This document shows, one piece after another, positions 13,446 to 19,801 of a stretch of DNA of 19,801 nucleotides. Location: NCBI GenBank assembly GCA_964608575.1, contig CAZSPW010000026.1, positions 1 to 19,801 on the forward strand. Reading direction: 5' to 3'. The notes below the pieces were generated by a model. It did not search any database. It was not told the origin of the DNA and was given only the letters and a program-made list of their open reading frames with translations. The position numbers and the translations under genes were made by a program. Within the stretch, counting starts at the first letter, position 1. Every line of letters starts with the position of its first letter. This stretch comes from JAMIFN01 sp964608575. GTDB taxonomy: Bacteria; Pseudomonadota; Gammaproteobacteria; Burkholderiales; Burkholderiaceae_C.

Positions 13446-14398
13446 TGACGACAGCGCAGCCTGAGGAAATTTTGCTGGCCGAGCCGCGTGGATTTTGTGC
13501 TGGTGTTGATCGCGCTATCGGCATAGTCGAGCTGGCCTTGGAAAAATTTGGTCGTCCGATTTATGTGCGTCATGAAATTGTGCACAACACCTATGTGATT
13601 GAAGACCTGAAAGCCAAGGGCGCGATCTTCATTGAGGATTTAGCCGATGTGCCTGCGGGCGCAACGCTGATTTTCTCGGCGCACGGGGTTAGCCAAGCCG
13701 TGCAGGAAGAAGCGCGGCAACGCGGCTTCAGCATTTTTGATGCCACCTGCCCACTGGTGACCAAAGTGCATGTGGAAGTGGCCAAACTGGCACAAGAAGG
13801 CTATGAATTCATCATGGTCGGGCATAAAGGCCACCCCGAGGTTGAAGGCACCATGGGCCAGCTGCACAGCGGCATCCATTTGGTGGAAGACCTGGACGAT
13901 GTGGCTAGCGTACAGCCGCTGCAAACCGAAAAATTGGCGGTGGTGACACAAACCACCCTGAGCGTGGACGATACCCGTGAAATCCATGCCGCCTTGAAAG
14001 CGCGCTTTCCCAGTATTCGCGAGCCGAAACAGCAAGACATTTGCTACGCCACGCAAAACCGCCAAGACGCGGTCAAGGTGCTGGCAGGGCAGGTGGATGT
14101 GTTGATTGTGGTGGGCAGCCCCACCAGCAGCAATAGCAATCGTTTGGCCGAGCTGGGCAATCGCCTAGGCACGCCCAGTTATATGGTCGATAACGCCGGC
14201 GAGTTGCGCGAAGCGTGGTTTATCGATGCCCCGCGTGTGGGCTTGACGGCAGGCGCATCGGCACCCGATGTGTTGGTGCAGGAAGTCATCACCCGTATCA
14301 AGGCTATGGGTGCTACGGCAGTACGCAAAATGGATGGCGTGCAAGAAACCATGAAGTTCCCTCTGCCCAAAGCTTTGGTGCTGGGGCCTGATGCTTAA
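13445..14398 (+). CDS. ispH: 4-hydroxy-3-methylbut-2-enyl diphosphate reductase IspH
   Basis: 317 residues. An iron-sulfur enzyme that reduces HMBPP to IPP and DMAPP, the last step of the MEP isoprenoid pathway, in the cytoplasm. The three cluster-binding Cys are present: C18 in PRGFCAGVDRA, C102 in DATCPLVTK and C200 in QDICYATQNRQ. Substrate-binding residues are seen in EIVHN (H47), SAHG (H80), GHPEVEGT (H130, E132), TQTTLS (168-173) and SPTSSNSNRL (225-234). The start is ATG 13445 because AGGAG at 13433-13437 lies seven bases upstream; a GTG at 13442 is in frame but too close. The gene overlaps the slpA stop, so it is translationally coupled. No LytB fusion or truncation is seen. Confidence 0.97.
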   Translation: MTTAQPEEILLAEPRGFCAGVDRAIGIVELALEKFGRPIYVRHEIVHNTYVIEDLKAKGAIFIEDLADVPAGATLIFSAHGVSQAVQEEARQRGFSIFDATCPLVTKVHVEVAKLAQEGYEFIMVGHKGHPEVEGTMGQLHSGIHLVEDLDDVASVQPLQTEKLAVVTQTTLSVDDTREIHAALKARFPSIREPKQQDICYATQNRQDAVKVLAGQVDVLIVVGSPTSSNSNRLAELGNRLGTPSYMVDNAGELREAWFIDAPRVGLTAGASAPDVLVQEVITRIKAMGATAVRKMDGVQETMKFPLPKALVLGPDA

Positions 14399-14412
14399 AA
14401 ACCTGAAAATCG

Positions 14413-14465
14413 TCAAAAATGAGAGCTGCTCAGGCAGTTTTGACGGCCTTAAATGCCAAAAACAT
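14413..14465 (+). repeat. Intergenic repeat, copy C, with flanking stem
   Basis: Plus-strand copy of the repeat also seen at 2420-2470: GAGAGCTGCTCAGGCAG core, then TTTTGACGGCCTTAAATGCC and AAAAACAT. Here the core CTGC-TCAG-GCAG is enclosed by CGTCAAAA (14411-14418) and TTTTGACG (14438-14445), making a longer hairpin with a one-sided bulge. It fills most of the ispH-serS gap. No T-run follows, so it is not a standard terminator. Confidence 0.6.
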
Positions 14466-14483
14466 CACTAAAAATAGACTCCC

Positions 14484-15800
14484 ATGTTAGACCTTAATTT
14501 ATTGCGCAAAGACCTGCCCGCGGTACTGGTGGCTTTGCAATCGCGTAAAAACCCTCAGCCTTATTTAGACGAGGCAGCCTACAGCCGCCTAGAGACTGAG
14601 CGCAAAAACATACAAACCCGTACCGAAGAATTGCAGGCGCAGCGCAATACCTTGTCGAAACAAATCGGCCAACTCAAAGCCAAGGGCGATAGCGCCGCAG
14701 CCGATGCAGTGATGGCACAAGTGGCAGCGGCAAAAGTAGAGTTAGAGCAATCAGCCCTGCGTTTGGAAGAAATTCAAGCTGAGCTGCACACCCTACTAGC
14801 GGCCATACCTAATCTGCCGCACGCATCTGTACCCCTAGGCACGGACGAGGCGGGCAATGTCGAGCTGCGCCGCTGGGGCAGCCCGCGTAGCTTTGATTTT
14901 GCGGTCAAAGACCATGTGGACTTGGGTACACCTTTGGGCTTGGATTTTGAACTCGGCACCAAAATCACAGGCTCGCGCTTTACCGTCATGAAGGGCAGTA
15001 TTGCGCGCCTACACCGCGCCTTGGCGCAATTCATGTTGGATATGCAGACCCAGCAACACGGCTATACCGAATGCTATGTGCCCTATATCGTCAATGCCGA
15101 TTCGCTCAAAGGCACAGGGCAACTCCCCAAATTTGAGGGCGATTTATTTGCCGCGCAAAAAGGTGGGCAAGATGCCGAGCCTGTGCCTGATAACGCGGCG
15201 CTGTATTTGATCCCCACCAGCGAAGTGCCACTGACCAATATCGTGCGCGACACCGTGTTAGCCGAGAGCGAACTGCCGATCAGGCTCACAGCGCACAGCC
15301 CTTGCTTTCGTTCCGAGGCCGGCAGCTATGGGCGCGATACGCGCGGCATGATTCGCCAACACCAATTCGACAAAGTGGAAATGGTGCAAATCGTGCACCC
15401 CGAGCGCAGTTACCAGGCGCTAGATGAGATGACGGGCCATGCTGAAGCTGTGTTGCAAGCGCTGGGCCTGCCTTACCGCGTGATCGTGCTGTGTACGGGT
15501 GACATGGGCTTTGGCGCGACGCGCACACATGATTTAGAGGTGTGGTTGCCCGCACAAAACACCTATCGTGAGATTTCATCGGTCAGCAATTGCGAGGCTT
15601 TTCAAGCGCGTCGTATGCAGGCACGCTTCAAAAACGCCCAAGGTAAAAATGAACTGGTGCATACCCTCAACGGTTCAGGCTTGGCCGTAGGGCGCACCCT
15701 GGTTGCCGTGCTCGAAAACTACCAAAACCAAGACGGCAGCGTAACGGTGCCTGAGGTGCTGCGCCCCTATATGGGAGGGCTAGAGCTGTTACGCGCTTAA
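14484..15800 (+). CDS. serS: Seryl-tRNA synthetase
   Basis: 438 residues, class II aminoacyl-tRNA synthetase that charges tRNA-Ser (and tRNA-Sec where present). The N-terminal antiparallel coiled coil (about 30-105), which grips the long variable arm of tRNA-Ser, is clear from the Glu/Gln/Ala/Leu-rich helices. The catalytic core has the serine-binding TSE at 245-247, motif 2 around FRSEAGSYGRDTRGMIRQHQ (275-294) and motif 3 GSGLAVGRTLVAVLEN (397-412). Length and motif order are standard. The ATG has no evident ribosome-binding site; an A-rich TAAAAAT lies about eight bases before it, so a near-leaderless transcript is possible. It is 85 bases after ispH, with repeat copy C between. Confidence 0.97.
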   Translation: MLDLNLLRKDLPAVLVALQSRKNPQPYLDEAAYSRLETERKNIQTRTEELQAQRNTLSKQIGQLKAKGDSAAADAVMAQVAAAKVELEQSALRLEEIQAELHTLLAAIPNLPHASVPLGTDEAGNVELRRWGSPRSFDFAVKDHVDLGTPLGLDFELGTKITGSRFTVMKGSIARLHRALAQFMLDMQTQQHGYTECYVPYIVNADSLKGTGQLPKFEGDLFAAQKGGQDAEPVPDNAALYLIPTSEVPLTNIVRDTVLAESELPIRLTAHSPCFRSEAGSYGRDTRGMIRQHQFDKVEMVQIVHPERSYQALDEMTGHAEAVLQALGLPYRVIVLCTGDMGFGATRTHDLEVWLPAQNTYREISSVSNCEAFQARRMQARFKNAQGKNELVHTLNGSGLAVGRTLVAVLENYQNQDGSVTVPEVLRPYMGGLELLRA

Positions 15801-15867
15801 ATAGCCTCAGTGTGCCCGACTGGAGTGCGCTATCAGGTTGCGCCTTGCCTTTTGTATAGCGATTCAC

Positions 15868-15887
15868 TTAACTTTGCTAAAAGTTAA
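15868..15887. promoter_or_regulatory. Perfect inverted repeat upstream of the HiPIP gene
   Basis: TTAACTTT (15868-15875) and AAAGTTAA (15880-15887) around GCTA. It lies in the 162-base serS-HiPIP gap, about 75 bases before the HiPIP start. It is AT-rich with no T-run after it, so it looks more like an operator or a weak RNA hairpin than a terminator. The rest of this gap shows no gene, and I found no convincing terminator for serS. Confidence 0.35.
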
Positions 15888-15962
15888 AGCAAATCCAGTA
15901 TTGCTGGCGCATCCTTATGCCCTAGGCCAGTATGTTCTGGCGTTTATAAGAAAAGGCAAAAA

Positions 15963-16325
15963 ATGTCCTCTACCAATCCAGCTTCTCGTCGTGTATTTAT
16001 GCTGCAAGTAGCCACCGCAGGTGTGGCTATGAGCGCAGCCGCGCAGGCTTTTGCCGCCGCTGCTAAGGCTGCTCCTGCAGCTAAAGCGCCAGCTGCTCCT
16101 GCAGGCAATATGGTCAAAGACAGCGATCCGCAAGCGGTGGCCTTGCAATACCACAGCAATGCTAAAACTGTGGATGTGAAAAAAGCGCCAAAATACAAAG
16201 CTGGCGACGATTGCACCAACTGTGCCTTGTATAAAGGCGATGCCAAACAAGGCGACTGCCCACTATTTGCGGGTAAAAAAGTAGCGGCTGGCGCTTGGTG
16301 CAATGCACATGTGAAAAAAGCCTAA
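15963..16325 (+). CDS. hip: High-potential iron-sulfur protein (HiPIP), Tat-exported
   Basis: 120 residues. The N-terminus has a twin-arginine signal, ASRRVFML (7-14), followed by a hydrophobic stretch ending near AQAFA (27-31), so the folded protein should be exported with its cluster. The mature part carries the HiPIP pattern: C84-x2-C87, C99 and C113, holding one [4Fe-4S] cluster, with W112 next to the last Cys. An Ala/Pro/Lys-rich linker (about 32-50) precedes the domain. HiPIPs are soluble periplasmic electron carriers to photosynthetic reaction centres or terminal oxidases; no partner gene lies nearby. AAAAGG (15951-15956) gives a good ribosome-binding site six bases before the ATG. It is a single-gene unit, with the convergent pilU on the other side of a shared terminator. 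Confidence 0.93.
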   Translation: MSSTNPASRRVFMLQVATAGVAMSAAAQAFAAAAKAAPAAKAPAAPAGNMVKDSDPQAVALQYHSNAKTVDVKKAPKYKAGDDCTNCALYKGDAKQGDCPLFAGKKVAAGAWCNAHVKKA

Positions 16326-16360
16326 ACGCAACAGCGTTTGCTTGTATGCGTTTGCACGCA
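16324..16360 (+). other. Two small hairpins after the HiPIP gene
   Basis: AAACGC-AACA-GCGTTT (16324-16339) overlaps the HiPIP stop codon and is followed by TGCGT-TTGC-ACGCA (16347-16360). Neither has a T-run. They could protect or tune the 3' end of the short HiPIP mRNA; this is inference. Confidence 0.3.
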
Positions 16361-16386
16361 AAAAAAACCGCCCCATGGGGCGGTTT
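16360..16386. terminator. Terminator shared by the HiPIP gene and pilU
   Basis: Ten-base inverted repeat AAACCGCCCC/GGGGCGGTTT (16365-16374 and 16377-16386). On the minus strand it is followed by eight T, a strong terminator for pilTU. On the plus strand the tail is TTTCTTGCTTT, weaker, for the HiPIP gene. Confidence 0.9.
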
Positions 16387-16419
16387 CTTGCTTTATGTTC
16401 AAGTGCTGTAAAACAAAAG

Positions 16420-17556
16420 CTATAGGATTTCCAAATGCTCGGTGCCTGCTGCCAAATCTTGTGATTTAGCGCGTTTAGAGTTGAGTTTGATTTGCAGGCG
16501 CAGGTCGTTAGCAGAATCAGCAAAGCGGATGGCATCGTCGAAGGTGATTTGATAGGCTTCAAATGCATCAAACAGAGCTTGGTCAAAGGTTTGCATGCCC
16601 AGCTCGCGGCTTTTCTTCATGACTTCTTTGATCTCCCCGACTTCGCCTTTGAAGATCATGTCGGCGATCAGCGGTGTATTGAGCAAGATCTCAATTGCGG
16701 CAGCACGGCCTTTGCCGTCTTGTTTTGGTATCAAGCGTTGCGAGATGATGCCGCGCAAGTTCAGCGATAAATCCATTAAGAGCTGTGAGCGGCGCTCTTC
16801 TGGGAAAAAGTTGATGATGCGATCTAAGGCTTGGTTGGAGCTGTTGGCGTGTAGCGTGGCCATACATAAATGCCCTGTTTCGGCAAAGGCAATCGCGTGC
16901 TCCATGGTTTCTTGGTCGCGTATCTCACCCATCAAAATCACATCTGGCGCTTGGCGCAGCGTGTTTTTCAGAGCGATCTCCCAGCTGTCGGTATCTAAAC
17001 CTATTTCGCGCTGCGTCACCATGCAATTTTTGTGTGGATGCACAAACTCGATGGGGTCTTCTACGGTGATGATGTGGCCGTAGGAATGCTGGTTGCGCCA
17101 GTCGATCATGGCCGCCAGTGAAGTGGATTTACCTGACCCCGTAGCGCCTACCAAAATGACCAAGCCGCGCTTGCTCATGACTACATCTTTGAGGACTGGG
17201 GGCAGACCCAATCCGTCAATAGTGGGCAGGGTAGAGGGGATAACGCGAAAGACCATACCAATCTTGCCTTGTTGTACAAAGGCATTGACGCGAAAGCGCC
17301 CAATTCCTGTAGGGGCAACGGCAAAATTACATTCGCGCGTTCTTTCAAACTCGGCTGCTTGTTTGTCATTCATCACTGCACGCGCTAGGGCGATGGTGTG
17401 CGCCGAGCTTAGGGGCTGTGGTGACACCTTTGTCATCTTGCCGTCTATCTTCATGCCTGGTGGAAAATCGGCGCTGATAAACAGGTCGGAGCCGCCCCGG
17501 GCGAGCAAGAGTTTCAGGAGGTCGTTAATGAATTTCGTGGCCTGATCGCGTTCCAT
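16420..17556 (-). CDS. pilU: Type IV pilus ATPase PilU (PilT-dependent retraction)
   Basis: 378 residues from ATG 17556, the usual PilU length. It is a hexameric secretion-type ATPase that assists PilT in depolymerising the pilus at the inner-membrane base. Visible motifs are Walker A GATGSGKS (137-144), the Asp box TVEDPIEFVH (164-173), Walker B LMGEIRDQET (208-217), and the His box TGHLCMATLHA. It lacks the AIRNLIRE motif of PilT, and its C-terminus is longer, ending EHLEIL. A start at 17622 would add 22 basic residues overlapping the pilT end and is unlikely. The start lies 19 bases after the pilT stop, with only a weak AAAGG upstream, so translation may rely on pilT. It ends at the strong terminator 16360-16386. 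The pilT-pilU order supports the assignment. Confidence 0.94.
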   Translation of the reverse strand: MERDQATKFINDLLKLLLARGGSDLFISADFPPGMKIDGKMTKVSPQPLSSAHTIALARAVMNDKQAAEFERTRECNFAVAPTGIGRFRVNAFVQQGKIGMVFRVIPSTLPTIDGLGLPPVLKDVVMSKRGLVILVGATGSGKSTSLAAMIDWRNQHSYGHIITVEDPIEFVHPHKNCMVTQREIGLDTDSWEIALKNTLRQAPDVILMGEIRDQETMEHAIAFAETGHLCMATLHANSSNQALDRIINFFPEERRSQLLMDLSLNLRGIISQRLIPKQDGKGRAAAIEILLNTPLIADMIFKGEVGEIKEVMKKSRELGMQTFDQALFDAFEAYQITFDDAIRFADSANDLRLQIKLNSKRAKSQDLAAGTEHLEIL

Positions 17557-17575
17557 GATGCTGAGCTTACCTTTC

Positions 17576-18619
17576 TTAACCCGCAAAGTTTTCTGGGATT
17601 TTGGCTTTGGAGCGTGCTTCACCCACAGAGATGATGTTGCGTTTGACTAGATCTGTCAGATTTTGATCCAAGGTTTGCATGCCTACGCTTTGGCCTGTTT
17701 GAATAGCGGAATACATTTGCGCTACTTTCGCTTCGCGAATCAGGTTGCGAATCGCTGGTGTGCCTATCATGATTTCGTGCGCAGCAACACGCCCTGTGCC
17801 ATCTTTGGTTTTGCATAAGGTTTGAGAGATCACCGCTTGCAGCGATTCTGACAACATGGCGCGCACCATTTCTTTTTCGTCTGCGGGGAATACATCAATG
17901 ATGCGATCCACAGTTTTGGCGGCGCTGGAGGTGTGCAGCGTGCCAAACACGATATGGCCTGTCTCAGCAGCAGTCATGGCCAAACGGATGGTTTCCAGAT
18001 CGCGCATCTCGCCTACCAAGATCGCATCAGGATCCTCACGCAAAGCGGATTTCAAGGCGGCACTAAAGCTCAAAGTATGCGGCCCTACTTCGCGTTGATT
18101 GACCAAGCATTTTTTTGACTCGTGTACAAATTCAATTGGATCTTCTACCGTCAAAATATGCCCAAACTCGGTTTCATTCAGGTGGTTCATCATGGCTGCC
18201 AAGGTTGTGGATTTACCTGAACCTGTAGGCCCAGTGACCAAAACCAAACCGCGTGGTTTGAGCGCCAGATCGCCAAAAATTTTGGGCGCGTTCAGTTGCT
18301 CTAGGGTCAAAATTTTCGATGGAATGGTTCGCAGTACTGCACCCGCACCGCGGTTGTGATTGAAGGCGTTGACGCGAAAGCGGGCTAAGCCATCAATCTC
18401 AAACGAAAAATCCACCTCATAAAACTCTTCGTACTGCTTGCGCTGCGTGTCGTTCATGATGTCATAAATCATGGCATGGATCTGTTTGTGCTCCAGTGGC
18501 TCGACATTGATGCGGCGCACATCGCCATGCACCCGAATCATGGGCGGTAGGCCAGCAGAGAGATGCAGATCGGAAGCTTTATTTTTGACTGAAAAAGCCA
18601 GAAGTTGAGTAATATCCAT
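17576..18619 (-). CDS. pilT: Type IV pilus retraction ATPase PilT
   Basis: 347 residues. It powers pilus retraction for twitching motility and DNA uptake, as a hexamer at the cytoplasmic face of the inner membrane. Walker A is GPTGSGKS (130-137), the Asp box TVEDPIEFVH (157-166), Walker B LVGEMRDLET (201-210) with E204, and the His box TGHIVFGTLHTSSAAKTVDR (220-239). The AIRNLIRE motif needed for retraction is intact at 289-296, which separates it from PilU and PilB. Length is normal for the family. The ATG at 18619 has no clear Shine-Dalgarno sequence. It is divergent from yggS across a 53-base gap, an arrangement seen in other Proteobacteria, and is the first gene of a pilT-pilU pair. No pilin or assembly genes are in the window. 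Confidence 0.97.
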   Translation of the reverse strand: MDITQLLAFSVKNKASDLHLSAGLPPMIRVHGDVRRINVEPLEHKQIHAMIYDIMNDTQRKQYEEFYEVDFSFEIDGLARFRVNAFNHNRGAGAVLRTIPSKILTLEQLNAPKIFGDLALKPRGLVLVTGPTGSGKSTTLAAMMNHLNETEFGHILTVEDPIEFVHESKKCLVNQREVGPHTLSFSAALKSALREDPDAILVGEMRDLETIRLAMTAAETGHIVFGTLHTSSAAKTVDRIIDVFPADEKEMVRAMLSESLQAVISQTLCKTKDGTGRVAAHEIMIGTPAIRNLIREAKVAQMYSAIQTGQSVGMQTLDQNLTDLVKRNIISVGEARSKAKIPENFAG

Positions 18620-18672
18620 AGGGTTTGCCCAAGGGGGTATTTGTTTGTCTTTGTTTATCTCTAGGAGCTGTC

Positions 18673-19398
18673 ATGAGCGGCCAGATTGCCAACAATATAG
18701 CGCACATCCATCGCGAAATCGCGAATTGCTGCGCCCTTTTTGGGCGCGATCCTAGCCAAGTGTTGCTACTGGCAGTTTCCAAGACCGTCCATGTTGCGGG
18801 CGTGTTGGATGCGGTTGCTGCCGGGGTGCGTAGTTTTGGGGAAAATTATGTCCAAGAAGGCGTAGAGAAGATGTTGACTCTGCGCGAACTCGAGCCTGGT
18901 ATCAGTGGGTCATTGCAATGGCATTTGATAGGGCCGTTGCAAAGCAATAAAACTCGCGTAGTGGCAGAACATTTTGATTGGGTACATACGATTGATCGCG
19001 TGAAAATTGCACAGCGTTTGAGTGAGCAGCGGCCTGTGAATTTGCGCCCCCTGCAAGTGCTTTTACAAATCAATGTGGATGGCTCGACGCATAAATCCGG
19101 TATTGCACCGAGCGATGCTTTGGATTTGGCGCTAGCCGTTAGCGCTTTGCCACAATTGCGTTTGCGTGGTTTGATGAGCATGCCTGACCCACAAGCCGAC
19201 GCGAAAAAAACGCAGGAGCTATATAGTCAGGTACGCGAATTGATGGGGCGTATCAATCAGCACCCCCACTTTGCGCGTGAGCCTTTAGATACCCTGTCGA
19301 TGGGCATGAGTGGCGATATGTGCGAGGCGATTGCAGCCGGTGCGACTATGGTGCGTATTGGGCGCGGGGTTTTCGGTATACGCCCAGTGCAAGGCTAA
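18673..19398 (+). CDS. yggS: PLP homeostasis protein YggS (YBL036C/PROSC family)
   Basis: 241 residues. A single-domain, fold-type III PLP-binding protein without known enzyme activity; relatives buffer pyridoxal phosphate and affect amino acid and keto-acid balance. The PLP lysine is K37 in LLLAVSKTVH. Other family blocks are FGENYVQE (55-62), WHLIGPLQSNK (83-93), LRGLMSMPDP and SMGMSGDMCEAIAAGATMVR near the C-terminus, followed by IGRGVFG. AGGAG at 18663-18667 lies five bases before ATG 18673, which fixes the start; an in-frame TTG at 18625 would add 16 residues with no support. It is divergent from pilT and ends about 30 bases before a bidirectional terminator. Confidence 0.96.
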   Translation: MSGQIANNIAHIHREIANCCALFGRDPSQVLLLAVSKTVHVAGVLDAVAAGVRSFGENYVQEGVEKMLTLRELEPGISGSLQWHLIGPLQSNKTRVVAEHFDWVHTIDRVKIAQRLSEQRPVNLRPLQVLLQINVDGSTHKSGIAPSDALDLALAVSALPQLRLRGLMSMPDPQADAKKTQELYSQVRELMGRINQHPHFAREPLDTLSMGMSGDMCEAIAAGATMVRIGRGVFGIRPVQG

Positions 19399-19428
19399 GC
19401 CAAGTAAGGACAGGCGTGAGGGCATGAA

Positions 19429-19461
19429 AAAAGCCTAACACCTTGTGAGCGTTAGGCTTTT
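19429..19461. terminator. Bidirectional terminator between yggS and tRNA-Arg
   Basis: Eleven-base inverted repeat AAAAGCCTAAC/GTTAGGCTTTT (19429-19439 and 19451-19461) with an 11-base loop. On the minus strand it is followed by a six-T run and serves tRNA-Arg. On the plus strand the four T within the stem give a weaker end for yggS. Confidence 0.85.
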
Positions 19462-19471
19462 CGATATAAAT

Positions 19472-19548
19472 TGGTGCGGCTGGCAGGAATCGAACCCACG
19501 ACCCCTTGGTTCGTAGCCAAGTACTCTATCCAGCTGAGCTACAGCCGC
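19472..19548 (-). tRNA. tRNA-Arg(ACG)
   Basis: 77 bases on the minus strand, including an encoded CCA. The acceptor stem is GCGGCTG/CAGCCGC with A as discriminator. The D-arm has GCTC...GAG, the anticodon stem is CTTGG/CCAAG with loop CTACGAA, and the T-arm contains GGTTCGATTCC. The anticodon is ACG, expected to be modified to ICG to read CGU, CGC and CGA. No intron or mismatch is seen in the stems I checked. Confidence 0.96.
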
Positions 19549-19558
19549 GAAGCTCGCA

Positions 19559-19564
19559 ATTATA
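19559..19564 (-). promoter_or_regulatory. -10 element of tRNA-Arg
   Basis: A perfect TATAAT on the minus strand. The expected start lies about four bases before the mature tRNA. The -35 region is unclear: TGTCGG lies 18 bases upstream. Confidence 0.65.
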
Positions 19565-19801
19565 TAGACAATTTTCCACACACCGACAGAAAATTCGTTT
19601 CTTTTTGAATAAAAACCTAATTTCCCTATACCCAGCAAGCGTTTAAAGCTATCTCTAAGATAGCAAAAACCGCTGGCGTGTTGGTGTTTTGTGTTGTGTG
19701 TTGTGCGCCGCGGTACATGGCATTGGGGCATCGTGGTTCGCAGTAAGAAAAACAAGGCAGTGGCGCCAGGGCGCCGCTGGGGTGGGTTTGGTTCGGGGGT
19801 G
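19565..19801. other. Non-coding end of the window
   Basis: No gene is recognisable in these 237 bases. They hold a hairpin GCTATCT-CTA-AGATAGC (19648-19664), loosely enclosed by CCAGC (19632-19636) and GCTGG (19672-19676). A GT-rich run follows at about 19677-19707, then GGCGCC-AGG-GCGCC near 19763-19776. A minus-strand frame crosses the region but runs on through the tRNA, so it is not real. A gene could begin just past the right edge. Confidence 0.4.

Noticed and set aside
19435..19755. 106-codon minus-strand frame at the right end
   Set aside because: It reads through the whole tRNA-Arg gene and its terminator.
1..19801. CRISPR arrays, insertion sequences, integrase or toxin-antitoxin genes beside the tRNA
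   Set aside because: No regularly spaced repeats, no transposase or integrase motifs, and no direct repeat of the tRNA 3' end were seen in the window.

Overview
The window looks like chromosomal DNA of a betaproteobacterium of the order Burkholderiales, most likely Comamonadaceae or a close relative. The grounds are the family-level resemblance of the proteins, the slpA-ispH pair, a czcI-type gene heading a czcCBA set, a Tat-exported high-potential iron-sulfur protein, and a short intergenic repeat that resembles one I recall from Comamonadaceae genomes. Most of the window is ordinary core genome, all reading frames appear intact, and I see no insertion sequence, phage gene, CRISPR array or toxin-antitoxin pair.

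Layout. 1-2698 (minus strand): relA, a (p)ppGpp synthetase whose hydrolase domain has lost its catalytic residues, and a 59-residue rubredoxin, each followed by a hairpin terminator. 2837-9164 (plus): a heavy-metal efflux operon, czcI-czcC-czcB-czcA, ending in a strong terminator at 9188-9216. Its products would form a Zn/Co/Cd-type RND pump spanning both membranes plus a small His/Cys-rich periplasmic protein. No two-component or MerR-type regulator gene lies beside it. 9293-11386 (plus): a GMC-family flavin oxidoreductase and a 140-residue membrane-associated protein with an HEXXH metallopeptidase-like motif, the least described gene here. 11383-12909 (minus): a DNA photolyase that converges on the HEXXH gene, the two stop codons overlapping in one TTAA. 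13005-15800 (plus): slpA (FKBP prolyl isomerase), ispH (last step of the MEP isoprenoid pathway) and serS (seryl-tRNA synthetase). 15963-16325 (plus): a high-potential iron-sulfur protein. 16420-18619 (minus): pilT-pilU, the type IV pilus retraction ATPases. 18673-19398 (plus): yggS, a PLP-binding protein. 19472-19548 (minus): tRNA-Arg(ACG). The last 250 bases hold no convincing gene.

The non-coding DNA holds most of what deserves a second look: three intergenic copies of a roughly 50-base repeat, leaderless-type starts at czcI and slpA, a possible FNR-type site between the rubredoxin gene and czcI, and a 160-base czcI-czcC gap with nested inverted repeats. I did not find a clear new multi-gene system. 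The best candidate for undescribed biology is the HEXXH protein.
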